Part shown: positions 22,650 to 35,800 of the stretch, piece by piece
How positions within the stretch are numbered: position 1 is the first letter of the stretch
How the letters are laid out: every line of letters begins with the position of its first letter
Assembly: GCA_011033025.1 (NCBI GenBank)
Contig: WFMF01000169.1
Location: forward strand, 186,001 to 250,000
Length of the DNA: 64,000 nucleotides
Origin: Beroe forskalii
Lineage: Eukaryota > Ctenophora > Nuda > Beroida > Beroidae
Direction of reading: 5' to 3'
Notes under the pieces: generated by a model
Seen by the model: only the letters and a program-made list of their open reading frames with translations
Databases searched by the model: none
What the model was told of the DNA's origin: nothing
Program-made: the position numbers and the translations under genes

Positions 22650-25600
22650 CAAAATACGGCTGTTTAAAATTGAAGCAAAATTCTAAAATTAAAGATGAAA
22701 AAATACGGCAGTGTCTGCCAAACAATACGCTTCATGTTTTTGCAGTATTTTTGATAAAATGTAAATTTAATAACAGCTTTGCATTTGATAGAGGAGGGCA
22801 AAATCAAGGACGAGCGTTGGTAGAGAATACACGAAACTTAGGACTCAAAGAAATAAGAAATTAAAAAATGAAGCTTGAGTTACATCACCATCATAAAGTT
22901 TAAGTCATTAATCAAAAAGGAACAACATGTGAAAAAAAAAACTGAAAAAGTGGAATGCTGCATATTTGAGTAACTCAATACATTTAGCCTTCAGCGATAA
23001 ATTGTTAAATTCATTATTCCAATGATGAGTGATTATTCCTTATTTCGAGGTAGGTATAGCGTACACAGCATAGAATTTGAAGCAACAATATTTAATAAGA
23101 CAAATTTCCGTGCTTGAGGACAGGAATGAATCAAGGCAACTGTCGAGATTCTATGCAGATAATATAAAATCTGGAACAACATCCATTTCAACTTAAGAGA
23201 TCGACGTTTCAACGTTAAAACTGATACTGTGATCATCGTCGTCAGCTTATATTCTAATTCCATTTTAATATCTGGAACAATATTGAATGGGATTGCAAGC
23301 AACAACAGAAGCAACAATTTGCTCGAAATCCTCATGAGGAAACACTGACTACCGAGCCCAGCTGAACAATGTACAAACGGATTTGGGTAAAATATGTAAC
23401 AGGGTTTAGTAACCAGCAAATAGCAGTATTAAGTTATTAAGTTATTAAATGATAAGTTAATGAGTAGTAATAAGTTAAGAAGTTAAGTAGAGAGGAAAGC
23501 CGCATAACCATCCAGTAAAAAGAATATGTAAATTAGATGTTCACATTCCTGTGTGAGTAATACAGGCTAATAATAAATAAAACGAGGTTTAATGATAGAG
23601 GGATATGCCCTTGTGCTCATGGCATTAGGCACCCCTCACACGAGTAATAGGTATTCTGAGGCATCCATTCTCAGTTCTAGTCCATAATCATGAGGTCACT
23701 ACCAGTCACCAATTTATCATGAACAGAGACCACTGTGTACGAACCGACTTATAATGTCACTGGTATTTCCTAGCAAAGGGATGAAAATAATCCAATAATG
23801 TGTGATGTACCACCATGGCTTTGTAGAGTCATGATGGTGACCTTATTAACAATTCACGTAAATCTCGATTCCCTCAATCACACAGGAAAAAGCAAACATA
23901 GGATGTGTAGGCAATATATTCAAATGCTCCCCAATGACCAACACCTCCCTTATTGAGGAAGCTGATGGAGCAGTGTGAACCCCTGAACGCACAATGACAC
24001 CATGATTCAGCAATCATATGCCAGCTCACGCCAATAATTATGCTTTGTAATCCCCACGTTCCTTGCTTCCGGTAAACTTATGGGCGAGCTGTGGCGACCA
24101 AAATATGGCGAAGAGCCAGATTTCATAGATTCTATAGGGCAGGGAGAATAACATGAAATAGGCAAGTTGATAAACTTAAATAACTCCCAGTTGAAGGAAG
24201 GAAGAATAATTATTAACATGACATCACTTGGTTATCATGAAATTCACATTGATCCATGCATAAAAGCGTAAACAGCAGAATACTGATTTCACGGATTGGG
24301 TCGTTGAATAGGAGTCGCGTGATTTCAATGAGAAATTCCTTGACTCAGTTTTATTTGTACAGGAACAATAAACTTATAGAACTAGAAAAACCATCTGAGG
24401 CATTATTTCTATACATTAATTGCACCTGCAACTACCTATAATACAAACTGAGCCCAAAGAGAATCAATTAGATTTGCTTCAAGGAAAATTGGCTGATTGT
24501 AACTTTGTAACAACTAACAGCTTGATATTTTGAAAAATTTGATAAGATTTTGCAAAAAAATTCCAAATCCCTCATGGCTAAAAGTACGACATATAGCAAG
24601 TTACTACTATAAACTGACTAACAGTATGAGTAATTACATCTAAACATTCGATACGGAGAGCTGACCATTCCAATCGTTGATGAACAGCTAAAAGTAAAGT
24701 TCTAATATATGAGCATCCCGGAAACTGTACAAGTTACGTCATCAATAGCGTATAATGAGGCATGAAGAATCACGACCGTACAGTGTGCAACACTGAGCAC
24801 AATTTAAGGAAGAGCATGATTGTTTGCAATCCTTAGCCGTAGCGCGCAACACTCGGACGGAGGGTAGGCATGAGACTAAACGGTCCCTCTGGGGGGGGGG
24901 GGCAGGGCCCAAGTTTTCAAAAGGATGCCTAGAAATTGATCCCTAGAAAAATCTTAGGGAGCCTCACCTAGGAAGCCAGGATTTTCTTTAAAATATTTGA
25001 AATGCTCAAATTAAGCTCAGTTGAACTTGAAAGGCACTTTTTCAGGGTTTATAAACTTTAACTAACAAAAAAGTATGATTTTAGTAGTATTTCCATGCTA
25101 TAAAATAGTGGATATAATGGTTCTGAAATCAGTGAAACTTCTTCTTAAAAATGAAAATTTGTTTATGGAAATTTAGAGTTTAGGCCCCTAATTTTCAAAA
25201 GGCTCCTCTCTATAAAATAAGAGGGGCATTGAGCAAGGCCTTATATAACATCTCAAAGGCATTGGGGTAATTTACATATCAGTATCACACTGGAGGGACT
25301 GGGCGATTGGGGGGACGGACTTTTCACCTCACGAGACTTCACCTCGTAATATAAATATTTGGGAAAAGGTTATTATATTTACTTAGGGTCTGTTTTTTGC
25401 CAAGATGTAAAATTCAAATATTGCGACGTGAACTGTCAATGTCGTGAGGCGAAAAGTCCATTCCCCGTAATCATGACCTAAAATTAAAAAAGACTTCATA
25501 GAAAGTTACGCCGCACAGAATTTAATTTTGACACTGACTAATATAGTAATACGACGTACCAATACCATACCTCAACATGGAATCCTTCACACCACTATTA

Positions 25601-26529
25601 TACGTCAGAGTTCGACGGCGTGCCATACCAACTCCAAGTTTAATTCTTGAGACCACTGCGTCAAACTGTCAGTGCCAAAGGGCTTCTATATCTGCCTTTG
25701 CAATCGGATTTGATGTCACTCACGGGGCTGAAAATAAAACTGGGCTAAAGTAGGACTAGGAGTCAATTTCCTCGTGTATCACGAAAAATATAATCACGGA
25801 AAATGGTATAGGCAACCATCTAGGAAGAAGTAGAACTTGTGAACTTATAGCGCGAACAATTCATACATTAATAGATTATCATTAATGATAAACCGAAAAA
25901 TAAACCTTTAAGTTTAAACCTGCAAGTGCAAAGCAACACCATAATTTTTCTTTCTTATAGAATCATCTGCAGTGGTCCAGACAAATCCACATTCAACCTC
26001 CAGAGCTTTAGTATCAGGCTAGGGTTCCTCCACGTCCATTTAATCCACTTCTGTTAGAATTAGACCCTTAGGCCTGATTCCTTATGAGTGATGGCTTTGA
26101 AATAATGTTAGAAAAAGTAAAACCCTCACCCAGGCCATTCAACCCTAACCAGTAACCCTTTCAAGTTTACCCCCAATCTATTTGAATTTTAACTCCAGAA
26201 GGAAATTGAATTTCAAATTCAGCTGTCCCCGAACATAAGATCCCCCATCGACCACTCCCCTATTAGTATTAGTGGAGCAATAAATCTAATTCTAAGCGAA
26301 GGCAAGAGGATTTTAAAATTTAAAATCTAACTTGATCGGCACGAGGAAATTTAGCTAGGTACAATTTCCCAAGAAAGTTTCCGTTATCCCATTTTCAATG
26401 CTTTCCGAAAACTCTGGTTTTAAATCAGCTTTCAATTTCATTTAAAATTAAATACGATTTTATGATTGAGGATCACAACAAAAGTGATTCAGACTGTAAT
26501 TGGAGTTTTTCATAAATTGAGTATGAGAA
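22650..26529. other. Long stretch without a confident gene
   Basis: A minus-strand frame at 23033-23334 could encode a signal-peptide-like start (MRISSKLLLLLLLAIPF), but no domain or splice partner follows. A 12-G run lies near 24890. The 24900-25230 sequence loosely resembles 63400-63560, suggesting an old dispersed repeat. Confidence 0.4.
25315..25463. mobile_element. Small inverted-repeat element
   Basis: GGACTTTTCACCTCACGAGA at the left matches GGACTTTTCGCCTCACGACA read from the right end. About 150 bp, no coding sequence. Confidence 0.5.
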
Positions 26530-27440
26530 AAGGAATTGGATGGTGAGGATGAGGAAGGGAATGAGATGGTGAGTGTGAGGAAGGGAATGAGATGGTGAGT
26601 GAGAGGAAGGGAATGAGGTGGTGAGTGTGAGGAAGGGAATGAAAGGGTGAGTGTGAGGAAGGGAATGAGATGGTGAGTGTGAGGAAGGGAATGAAGGGTG
26701 AGTGTGATGAAGGGAATGAGATGGTGAGTGTGGGGAAGAGAATGAGATGGTGGGTGTGAGGAAGGGAATGAGATGGTGAGTGTGAGGAAGGAAATGAGAT
26801 GGTGAGTGTGACTGTGAGGAAGGTAATGAGATGGTGAGTGTAAGAAAAGGGATGAGATGGTGAGTGTGAGGAAGAGGATGAGATGGTGAGGGTGAGGAAA
26901 GGATTGGGATGATAAGGAATGAGATAGTGAGTGTGAGGAAAGGGATGAGATGGTGAGTGTGAGGAAGGGGATGAGATGGTGAGGAAGGGGATGAGATAGT
27001 GAGTGTGAGGAAGGGAATGAGATGGTGAGTGTAAGGAAGGGAATGCGATGGTGAGTGTAAGAAAGGGAATGAGATAGTGAGTGTGAGGAAAGGGATGAGA
27101 TGGTGAGTGTGAGGAAGGGGATGAGATGGTGAGTGGAGGAAGGGATGAGATGGGTTACAAGAGGTTTAAAGGAGGATGAGATGGTGAGTGTGAGGAAGGG
27201 AATGAGATGGTGAGTGTGAGGAAGGGAATGGGATGGTGAGTGTGAGGAAGGGAATGGGATGGTGAGTGTGAGGAAGGGAATGAAATGGTGAGTGTAAGGA
27301 AGGGAATGGATGGTGAGTGTGAGAAAGGGAATGGGATGGTGAGTGTGAGGTAGGGAATGAGATGGTGAGTGTGGGGAAGGGAATGAGATGTGTGAATGTG
27401 AGAAAGTGAACGAGATGGTGAGGGTGAGGATTAGGAAGGG
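26530..27440. repeat. 26-bp minisatellite, ~35 units
   Basis: Tandem copies of a 26-bp unit with the core GATGGTGAGTGTGAGGAAGG. The complement has no stop in any frame, so a 393-codon minus-strand open frame runs across it with a 26-residue Ser/His/Pro repeat. I treat that frame as an artefact. Each unit carries ATG|GTGAGT on the plus strand, close to the consensus 5' splice site. Confidence 0.95.
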
Positions 27441-27686
27441 ATCGAGATTGTGAGGATAAAGAAGTGGATGATGAGGTAAAGAGTTTCCATAAGTATGGAC
27501 CATTGGTTCCTCTAGGTTCTGGTTAGTCAATATGCGGCTTATCGCGGCCTTGCAGCGTTTTCTTGAGCCTAGCGAGTAAGGCACGCCACGGACTAAAGTA
27601 TTACTATTCGTATTGGAAATTGGAGCAATTCTCAGTAACATCAGACCGCTTCACACGTGACCTATCCAGACCCTTGATTCCAAATT

Positions 27687-27745
27687 GACCAACCAGACGG
27701 TCGAACTGGACTTTGCCAACGTCAGATACAACCGTCTGATTGGTC
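27687..27745. repeat. Hairpin, copy 1 of a pair
   Basis: GACCAACCAGACGGT pairs with ACCGTCTGATTGGTC. The loop contains GCCAACGTCAGATACAACC. Confidence 0.8.
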
Positions 27746-28018
27746 TATTAATTGGTATCACACGTAGAGTTGATCGCTTGAGAAGCAGTGGATTGACCGA
27801 ACAATGCGCCAATTTTCAATACTTTACTTTTAGTCAGGGGCATGGAATTGGAAATTGTTATTATACTCAGCGTATTAGAAATTGGCGGATTACTCGTATT
27901 TTTTACAGCTTATCAAATATCGATACCTGATCTCCTTTGTAACTAGGGTTGTGTTGGGAAACACACTTTGTATATACCAACATCTGACACCATAGCTGTT
28001 CGTATGTGATACGAAATG

Positions 28019-28078
28019 GACAAATCAGATGGTTGTATCGGATATTGCCAACTTCAGATACAACCATCTGATTGGTCC
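28019..28078. repeat. Hairpin, copy 2 of a pair
   Basis: GGACAAATCAGATGGTTGTA pairs with TACAACCATCTGATTGGTCC. The loop has GCCAACTTCAG. Related in sequence to 27687-27745 and in the same orientation. Confidence 0.82.
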
Positions 28079-28189
28079 ATTTGGTATGGAGATAACGCGA
28101 TAAGCTGTCGACAATCCCAGCAATCCAACAATTTCTAATATGCCCAGTAATGTTGTATCGTTCGATTTCTGTCATTGGTTTCTATACAG

Positions 28190-29891
28190 CTGATAGGTAT
28201 CGCATTTGAGCAAAACTTTTAGTTTTAAAAGAAGATTCAGGTTTACTTTTAATTTTATTATATTGAGTTACAGATACTGAGATAGGGCAGGCAGGCAATT
28301 AAGATTCAGTCGCTTAAGGACTCCGACTAGGAAAGAGATAGAACAGCTAACATATGAGTACGCTGTTTAGTAAGACTTTCTCATTGCCCGTCCTATTGAA
28401 ATGCTGCTGCTCAAATCATCTTAGGAGGTAATCACCTAAAAGTGCTATAGGGAAACCGAAAAGACATATCGCCCAAAACACTGGCATCATTCATTCTGCA
28501 TGATTTCAATAACCTTATCGGACATTATTATCACGAAGACGTAACTTTATCACTTGACATGGCTGAACAGACTGCAGCAATTCTGTACTGTAGTTTGTAG
28601 ATAAAATTACAGGCGACAGCCACTGTCCCGCAGAATCTACTATCCCGAAAATTTGAAATTTAGACGATGGTTCGTGAAAGATAATTGTCCTTGATAATCA
28701 TGTCCAACAAGGTAATCAATCATATCGCTGAAAAGTTTTCCTAGGCACATAATTTGTTCCAGAGTTTTCCGAAGTATTGAAAACGAGAAAAACGACGCTT
28801 TTGAAAAAAGGTAAATAAATTAGTCAAATATAAAATTGAAACATATCCACACATCATAAAAACGAAATAAAAATGGAGTCATTTCTGGTATAAAAATCCT
28901 TTGCCTCGCTTAAAATAAAACTTCATAGCAATTTACAATAAAACAATATTCTGATTAAGAATAACAAAATTCATTATCGTACAAATTTTGCAATTTGCAT
29001 GTAAGTTATATGTATATATCTTTCAACCGTAGAAACAATTCGATTGGATTGAACATTAAATTCAAGTACTTATTTGATAAATTCGAGCATCATTTAACAA
29101 TGTAAGCCGTGTGTCCGCATATTTGGATATCAATTGAATGGACAATATCAACGCTGCTTGGCGCGTTGAACATCTTTCATAGATCAGTGACCTCATAATA
29201 TCATCAATGTACAGATATTTGAACAGCAAAAACGAAAATACGCACACTCTTCTCAAATACATTCACAATTTCAAAATTCGAATGAACCACTTAGAACTTA
29301 ATTCCTGATTGGGATGTAATTTGGGGCTTGAGCAATAAACACGAACCAGTGCACTATTTCCATATCCTTCTTACAGGGATTAGAGAGATATCATTTTGTC
29401 TCATTTGACGAAAATCAAAATATTGTACCGATTGGGTATGGTATTGGCCAGGATAAAAGTTCAAAACGATAAAATCAACATCACAAAGGTGACACAACAC
29501 TCAACAGTAATATGCATTATTTGATAATCAAGTTTTAGTTAACCTAAGGCTAAAATTAAAAGGATGTACAAACAGCTACAACAGAATGGGTTTAAAGCAA
29601 TTAATAAAGTGTATTAATCATTTTAATGTTAAAACTGTTCACAAATCAACAATCACATCTCTGATTCTTAAAGCGCACTTTACTCTTCCTGTTCACACCA
29701 CCTTTTATAATTGGTCAAGATGAAACAATATACATTCATTATTAACTATTAAGTCTGTGAAGCTGAAAATCAACGCTCAACAGCTCAACTCTGATCCACG
29801 AGATCTTCTGCCTCACACAGGAAAGCAAGGCTGCTCCTTTGTCACTGAAATCTGAAGAATGTGAAGCTACTGTCACATGATGAAACTGCCA
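28190..29891. other. 3' flank of the PNUTS gene
   Basis: AT-rich, without coding features. The PNUTS 3' UTR must lie here. I did not find a convincing polyadenylation signal. Confidence 0.45.
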
Positions 29892-32800
29892 TCAGATCAC
29901 AGGAGTCGGTGATCTGTTATCCTGAGACTCAGGCGTCTTTTCTTTGCTCGATTTGTTTTCCTTGACATCTTCACTCTTCCTCTTGTCTCCTCCCTCCCTG
30001 TCTTCTCTCCTGCCCCCCGAGTGCTGGGACCCGTGGTGTCCCTTCTCATGGATAAACCGGCAGTTGTCCCCCTCTCTGCAGCCTTGCTTTGTGTTGTAGT
30101 ACGCACACACCCTGGTCCAGGGCCTGTCCCGGGGCGGTCTGTCCCCTCTCTCCGAGCCGTAGTTCCGTCTGTCCATCTCCACCCAATCCCTGTAGTGTCG
30201 CTCCCCGTGCCCCCCTTTCCGGTAGTTCCAGTTCCCGTCAGCCCGCTTGCTCTGCTCCCGCCCGTTCCGGTCGTGACTGGAGAAGTTCCGGGTATCCGGG
30301 TTGTAGGTGTTGTAAGTGGGCTGCTGGTGGGGGAGCGGAGGTTGCGGGAACTGGGGAGGTGGGTAGCGCTGCACGGGCATCACAGGAGGGAACTGGTCAG
30401 GGTGAGGTAGCATGTCAGGCAGGATGGGCAGAGGGGCGGGAGGGTGTCTAGGTGGGTGTCCTGGTGGGAGGGGGGTCTGGGAGGGCAGGGTTTGAGGGGG
30501 AGGGATCATGTTGGCTAGCACCTGAGGGAGTTGTCCAGGTTGTGGCTGCTGCTCAGTGTAGAGGGGCTGGGTGGGCTGGGGTGGGAGGAGGGGCTGGGTG
30601 GTCTCCTCAGGAGGGTGTGGTTCAGCAGCAGGAGCTTGGGAGGTACTGTCTTCCAGTGGGATCACACGCGGGGCTACATACGTGTACGAGAGTTCCTGAA
30701 AGGTTTACTCGCTTCAGGATGGTTTGCGATCCTTATTTGGAATCTATTTAATTTGAATGTAGCATGCACTGCGGACGTTTATTTAATGTACAAGCCGCAT
30801 TACTTTAGAAATAGTCTTTTCTACCGAAAAAGAAGAGAACATGATTGATGATGCACTAACCTCCACATCTGGCTCCTTGGGAGACTCGTCCATCATATTC
30901 TGATCAAACACCAGGACAGCAAGCACGTTCTTCTCTCGCTCCTTCTGCAGCTCCTTTTCCTTGCTGGAGCCCCCCTTTTCTGCTAAAGTCTGCATACTGG
31001 CGTCATGCTTGAGAGGGTGCTTCCATGGTACCTGACAACGTCAGCAGGCGATAAGATGAGGGAATGAAGGGTTTAGTAACGAGTAAAAGTTACTAAACGT
31101 AATATTACACACGAGGGCCGAAGGCCCGAGTGTGTAATATGGCATTGAAAAACCGAGGCCGAAGGCCGAGGTTTTTTAATGCTGAGTTTAGTAACTTTTA
31201 CGAGTTATTAAACTGAATTATGCACCGTAATTACTCGAAAAAATGACAATATTTTCAAACACAAGGAAATGTTTTAAATCAAGATTTGAAGGTACTGTTT
31301 GCTCAACTGTGTGAAATAAATTGTTACGCACTGTTCTACTGCACCATAATAAATTATTATGACCTACAGTGCGTAATAAATTCAGATATCGGCACTACAG
31401 TGCGCAATAATTTATTGCACACGGTACCCTGGTGCCTATAGGGTTTTTGAAGACATAGCATAAACACGCTTGGAAGGTGCATAATATGTGTTGGGGAACA
31501 CGATGCACGGTGAAAGTTTAATACAAACGTCCTCAGACTGCACTGTACAGTGTACCCTGACATGCATCGGGTGATCTATGTGGGTATGTGAGCATTGTAC
31601 ATCAATCTGTCCAGGCGGTGGTTTATGAAAGATGATGACAAGATGTGAAATATACATGTTAACGATTATTTATTGCTCGGTGTACAGTGTACACAGCAGT
31701 ACAAAACGTAAAATACACATTGTATGAATGGGAACTATTTTGCGCGCGCGCGTCTTCGAAGATTGGCACGCATGGAGAAACAGGGTCGAACAGGGACGCA
31801 TAGCATGCGACAATCAACTCGCGCACTGATAGATTCATGCTTTTATGTGAAGTAGAGCTGTGGGCAAGCTAAGAAGTAATGAGATTACATACCATCTCGA
31901 CCATCATGTCCTCCCCCATCTGCCTGCTCCTAGCGTTGAGCTGCCTCTCCTTCTCATACTCCTTAGACATGCTCTCGGAGAAGGACTTGTGACCGCTGCT
32001 CTTTTCCTCACACTCGAAGAACTGGACGTCTTCCAACTCCTCCCTCCACTTTATCCTGCAAGGAAATATTATGTAACTTGACAATTTACATTTTAAAGGA
32101 AATATCATGTTACTTATCAACTTACATTCTAGTGAAACTTTGGATTTGGGAGATAATACAAAAGAATTCAAAGAAGGAAATATTATATTGTTACTTTACT
32201 AGATAAGACTTCGAGGATTTGTGTGCCAAAAGTTATACTATTACGAAGAAGATTGGACTTTAATTGCCTTATTACACACGCGTTTTTCACATTTTTGAAA
32301 ACATCAAATATTGGTGGAATTAATGTGGAGTGCATCATAGGCGCTCCATTCCAGACCGTGGATTGATGGGTATAAATTATAATCCATCCTTAGAAGTTAG
32401 CGCGCAACACTGGGAGTTTGGAAATCTGGGCGCGGGATGGAAGGTACATCGGGGATGAATAATTTCCAGCAGAGAAGAGGTGAAGCTTACCTCCTGCGTT
32501 TCTTGGCACGTCTGAAGCAGAACATGTTGTCGTTGCCGTGACTCTTCTCAGGAAGTGGGGGCGGTGAGTTGGTGAGGAGCATCTCCGGTTTCAGGATAGG
32601 TTCACTGACCTTCGGGGAGGAGACAGGTTTCTCTTGGACTACTGCCAACTTGTCAACCTGATAGGGGAGGGGTTGATATCTGATATAGGGGAGAAGTAAA
32701 CGAGGAGTCGGGTTACCACGAGCAAAATGTAATGAATCCTCCCATTCCTTCAGGGAGAAGAGGAACGATGCTTTCAAGATGAAGACATCGCCAAACAATG

Positions 32801-35800
32801 GCCTTAGTACTCCAATTAAAAAGTGGAGCCAAGAAACGAGCCAACTGCGAATATCTAAGATTTCAAAAAATCATTTTCATCTCCATAGCTCGACTTAGTG
32901 CGGGATGTTTCAGGTTTACCTTGTTAGGTTTGGGTTGCGGTGATGGTTCGGGGGTGTCGGGTTGGTTGAGTTTCTTGTGGTCGGTATCAGTGGAGCTGCG
33001 TTTCCTGATCTTGCGGGGTGCGTTAGTCTTGCTCGTGCTGGTGATAGCGTCCAGGAACCCGAGGCTCTCAGCTGTAGGAGCAAGTGATCAGGTGATTATA
33101 TTGTGATTTGTTATCTTAAAAGATATGATAATGGAACATTGTTTATATGAGTCAAATGATTCGCTGTCATTTTCTGAAACAAGCTCTGATTTTCCTGTAA
33201 TTTGTGTTAAATGAGAAGCTGCTTCTCATTCTGTCTCATTAGAGGAAAATCAGAATCTTTAGCAGATAATAGCCCTCACAGGGTCTTACAAACATGATTT
33301 ATAGGACATGCTGCCCAATTACAAAAATCCGTTTCTAAGCAACGGGAAAACAACCTATTAATTACTGATTGATTACTATTTTGTTAAACTTAAAGTACTA
33401 CAATAAATTACTAAATTAAATTCCACACTTACCCATGTGAACGCTCTTGGAGCTCCCCTTCTTAGGTCCCAGCTGTTCCTTCTTAGAAATACCATCCTCA
33501 GGACCCTTCTTCTTCTTGGTGCCCCCACTCACACTGACCAGCTTCATCCAGGAGTCCATGAGATCACTAGCCACCTTCTTGATCTCCTTGTCCTCCGACT
33601 TGTTGAAACTCTTCACCACTTTGCCCATGTTGCCTTGCTTGAGCAAGGGAAGTGTCACAGGAACGTGGTTTAAGACTTCCAGGATCTCAAGACCAAGAGC
33701 GTTATTCACGGTCTTCTTAGCATCTGAAGGTACAATACAGTAATAGAAATAAGCTGTTAGAAATTAGCAATTATGCACCTTCCAGGCATGTTTTTGCTAT
33801 GTATTCAAAAACCCTATAGGCACCAGGGTACCGTGCGCAATAAATTATTACGCACTGAAGTGCCAAAATCAGGATTTATTACGCACTGTAGCTCATAATA
33901 AATTATTATGGTGTGCGTAATAACTTATTTCGCACAGTCGACCCAGTTGTAGCTTCATATCATTATGATATGAAGCTACAACTGGTTCGACTGTGCGAAA
34001 TAAGTTATTATTATCATAAATTAAAACATTTCCTTGTGTTTGAAATTATTCCCTATTTTACGAGTAATTACGGTGCATAATTCAGTTTAATAACTCGTAA
34101 AAGTGCAAACTTCAATAAAAACCTCGGCCTTCGGCCTCGGTTCTTAATGCGATATAACACACTCGGGCCTTCGGCCCTCGTGTGTTATATCACGTTTTGC
34201 AAGTTTTACTCGTTACTAAACCCTTCAGTATGTACTGTACCTACTATAAGAATGAATGTGATTTAAGAAGAGTTGAGCAATTGCACAATACTTTGATCTT
34301 AAATCTTGATTTATAAAGAGAGAATGATATCTTGACCTAAGATCTTATCTATCTCTCTGAGAGATAGATAAGATCTGAGGTCAATATATCATTCGACTCC
34401 ATACGCCAGGACCACTGGACGTCACAAGGGACAATAGTACCACTATGAAGTCATAATAGCGCCACTCTGACATCACATAGTAGCGCCAGTAGACGCCACA
34501 AGACGCCATAGAAGCGCAAAAAGACACCTTAGTAGTACCACTATGACGTCATTTTAGCGCCACTTTGACATCGCACTGCTATGGTGAGCCACCAACCTGA
34601 CAGCCACTGATTGAGGAGGTCCCAGCCTCCCTTGGTCAGGTAGGTTGTGAGGGTCTTCTCGCTGGCAGTGTTCTTCAGCACCTCCAGATATATAGCCTTC
34701 TGGAACAGCATGGTAGCTTCTTTCATCGAGTCAAGGAGCGAGATGGCTTCATCGTCTCCCTGGCAACGAGTCAAGTATTAGTTATGTATCATCTATCATT
34801 GGCAATCATAGCACACATCTTCACAAGAAGGTAGTACATCGGAATTAGCATGTATACTTATAATACTGTGTGTACTGAGAAATGTACAATGTATGTAATG
34901 TACAATTTATGTATGTATGCAGTATGTAGAGTGTGATGCCTGCCCACTCCAGTAAGTGTAAAATTAATCAAATTTACACTTAACATAGATACGTTTGAAA
35001 TTGGTAATTGTGTATTTCTCTTGTGTATTTTTCTTGCATTTTTAAACAGTAAATACCTTAGTACACTTAAGAACGGCGTCACTTAATTAGTGCGGTTTGG
35101 AAAAAAAACGCACTAATTAAGTGTACAGTATTTAAGTGCGCATAAAATGAAGTGTATGCTAATCAAGTGAACAATTTCGTGAATATTGCGTTTTTTTCGG
35201 ACATGAATTAATGAATGACTATACTACCGGATTTGAATGTATAGGTACTTGATAAGCTTATAGTGGCCAAAACAATTTAGTACAATTACAAAACGAGCTG
35301 TATATCGTGACCATAAGCTAAAACTTAAATAGCTTAAAGAAGGAAATTGTATTGGACACTAAAGGTGACTTATTACTGTAGAAAATGTTATTTATTTTCA
35401 TTATTGCAAAATTTTCGATTGTTGGTCCTATGAATATGATGTCTTCCAATAAAGAGGAACATTTAAAATTTATTCAAATTTCCACATCGTTTTCTAACTC
35501 ATAAAAAACCGCACTAATAAAGTGCTCTGATCTTAATAAAGTGCGCGCAAATTACGTGATGCCGTTCTTAAGTGTACTAAGGTAGTCATGTTAGCACGCA
35601 AATGTAGGTACCTCATATACCTACTTTTCAACCTGTTGTTTTCGACCTATTAAGACACATATGCGGTATAATGGTACCGACAGCAAATTTTTAGATAGCC
35701 TGGTAATTCACATGACCATCTCTCAAGACTTTTGAAAGTCTGGAAATTGGACATCAGGGGCCGGAACATGCACAATTTCCCGAAAAACTAGGTAGTAAAC

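Noticed and set aside
23033-23419. Small secreted protein on the minus strand
   Set aside because: A hydrophobic leader is visible but nothing after it shows a domain, a cysteine pattern or splice sites.
26460-27641. 393-codon minus-strand open frame
   Set aside because: It is produced by a 26-bp tandem repeat whose complement lacks stops in every frame. The Ser/His/Pro period of 26 residues mirrors the DNA period.
30021-30751. Plus-strand open frames opposite the last PNUTS exon
   Set aside because: Shadow frames of a proline-rich, low-stop exon on the minus strand.
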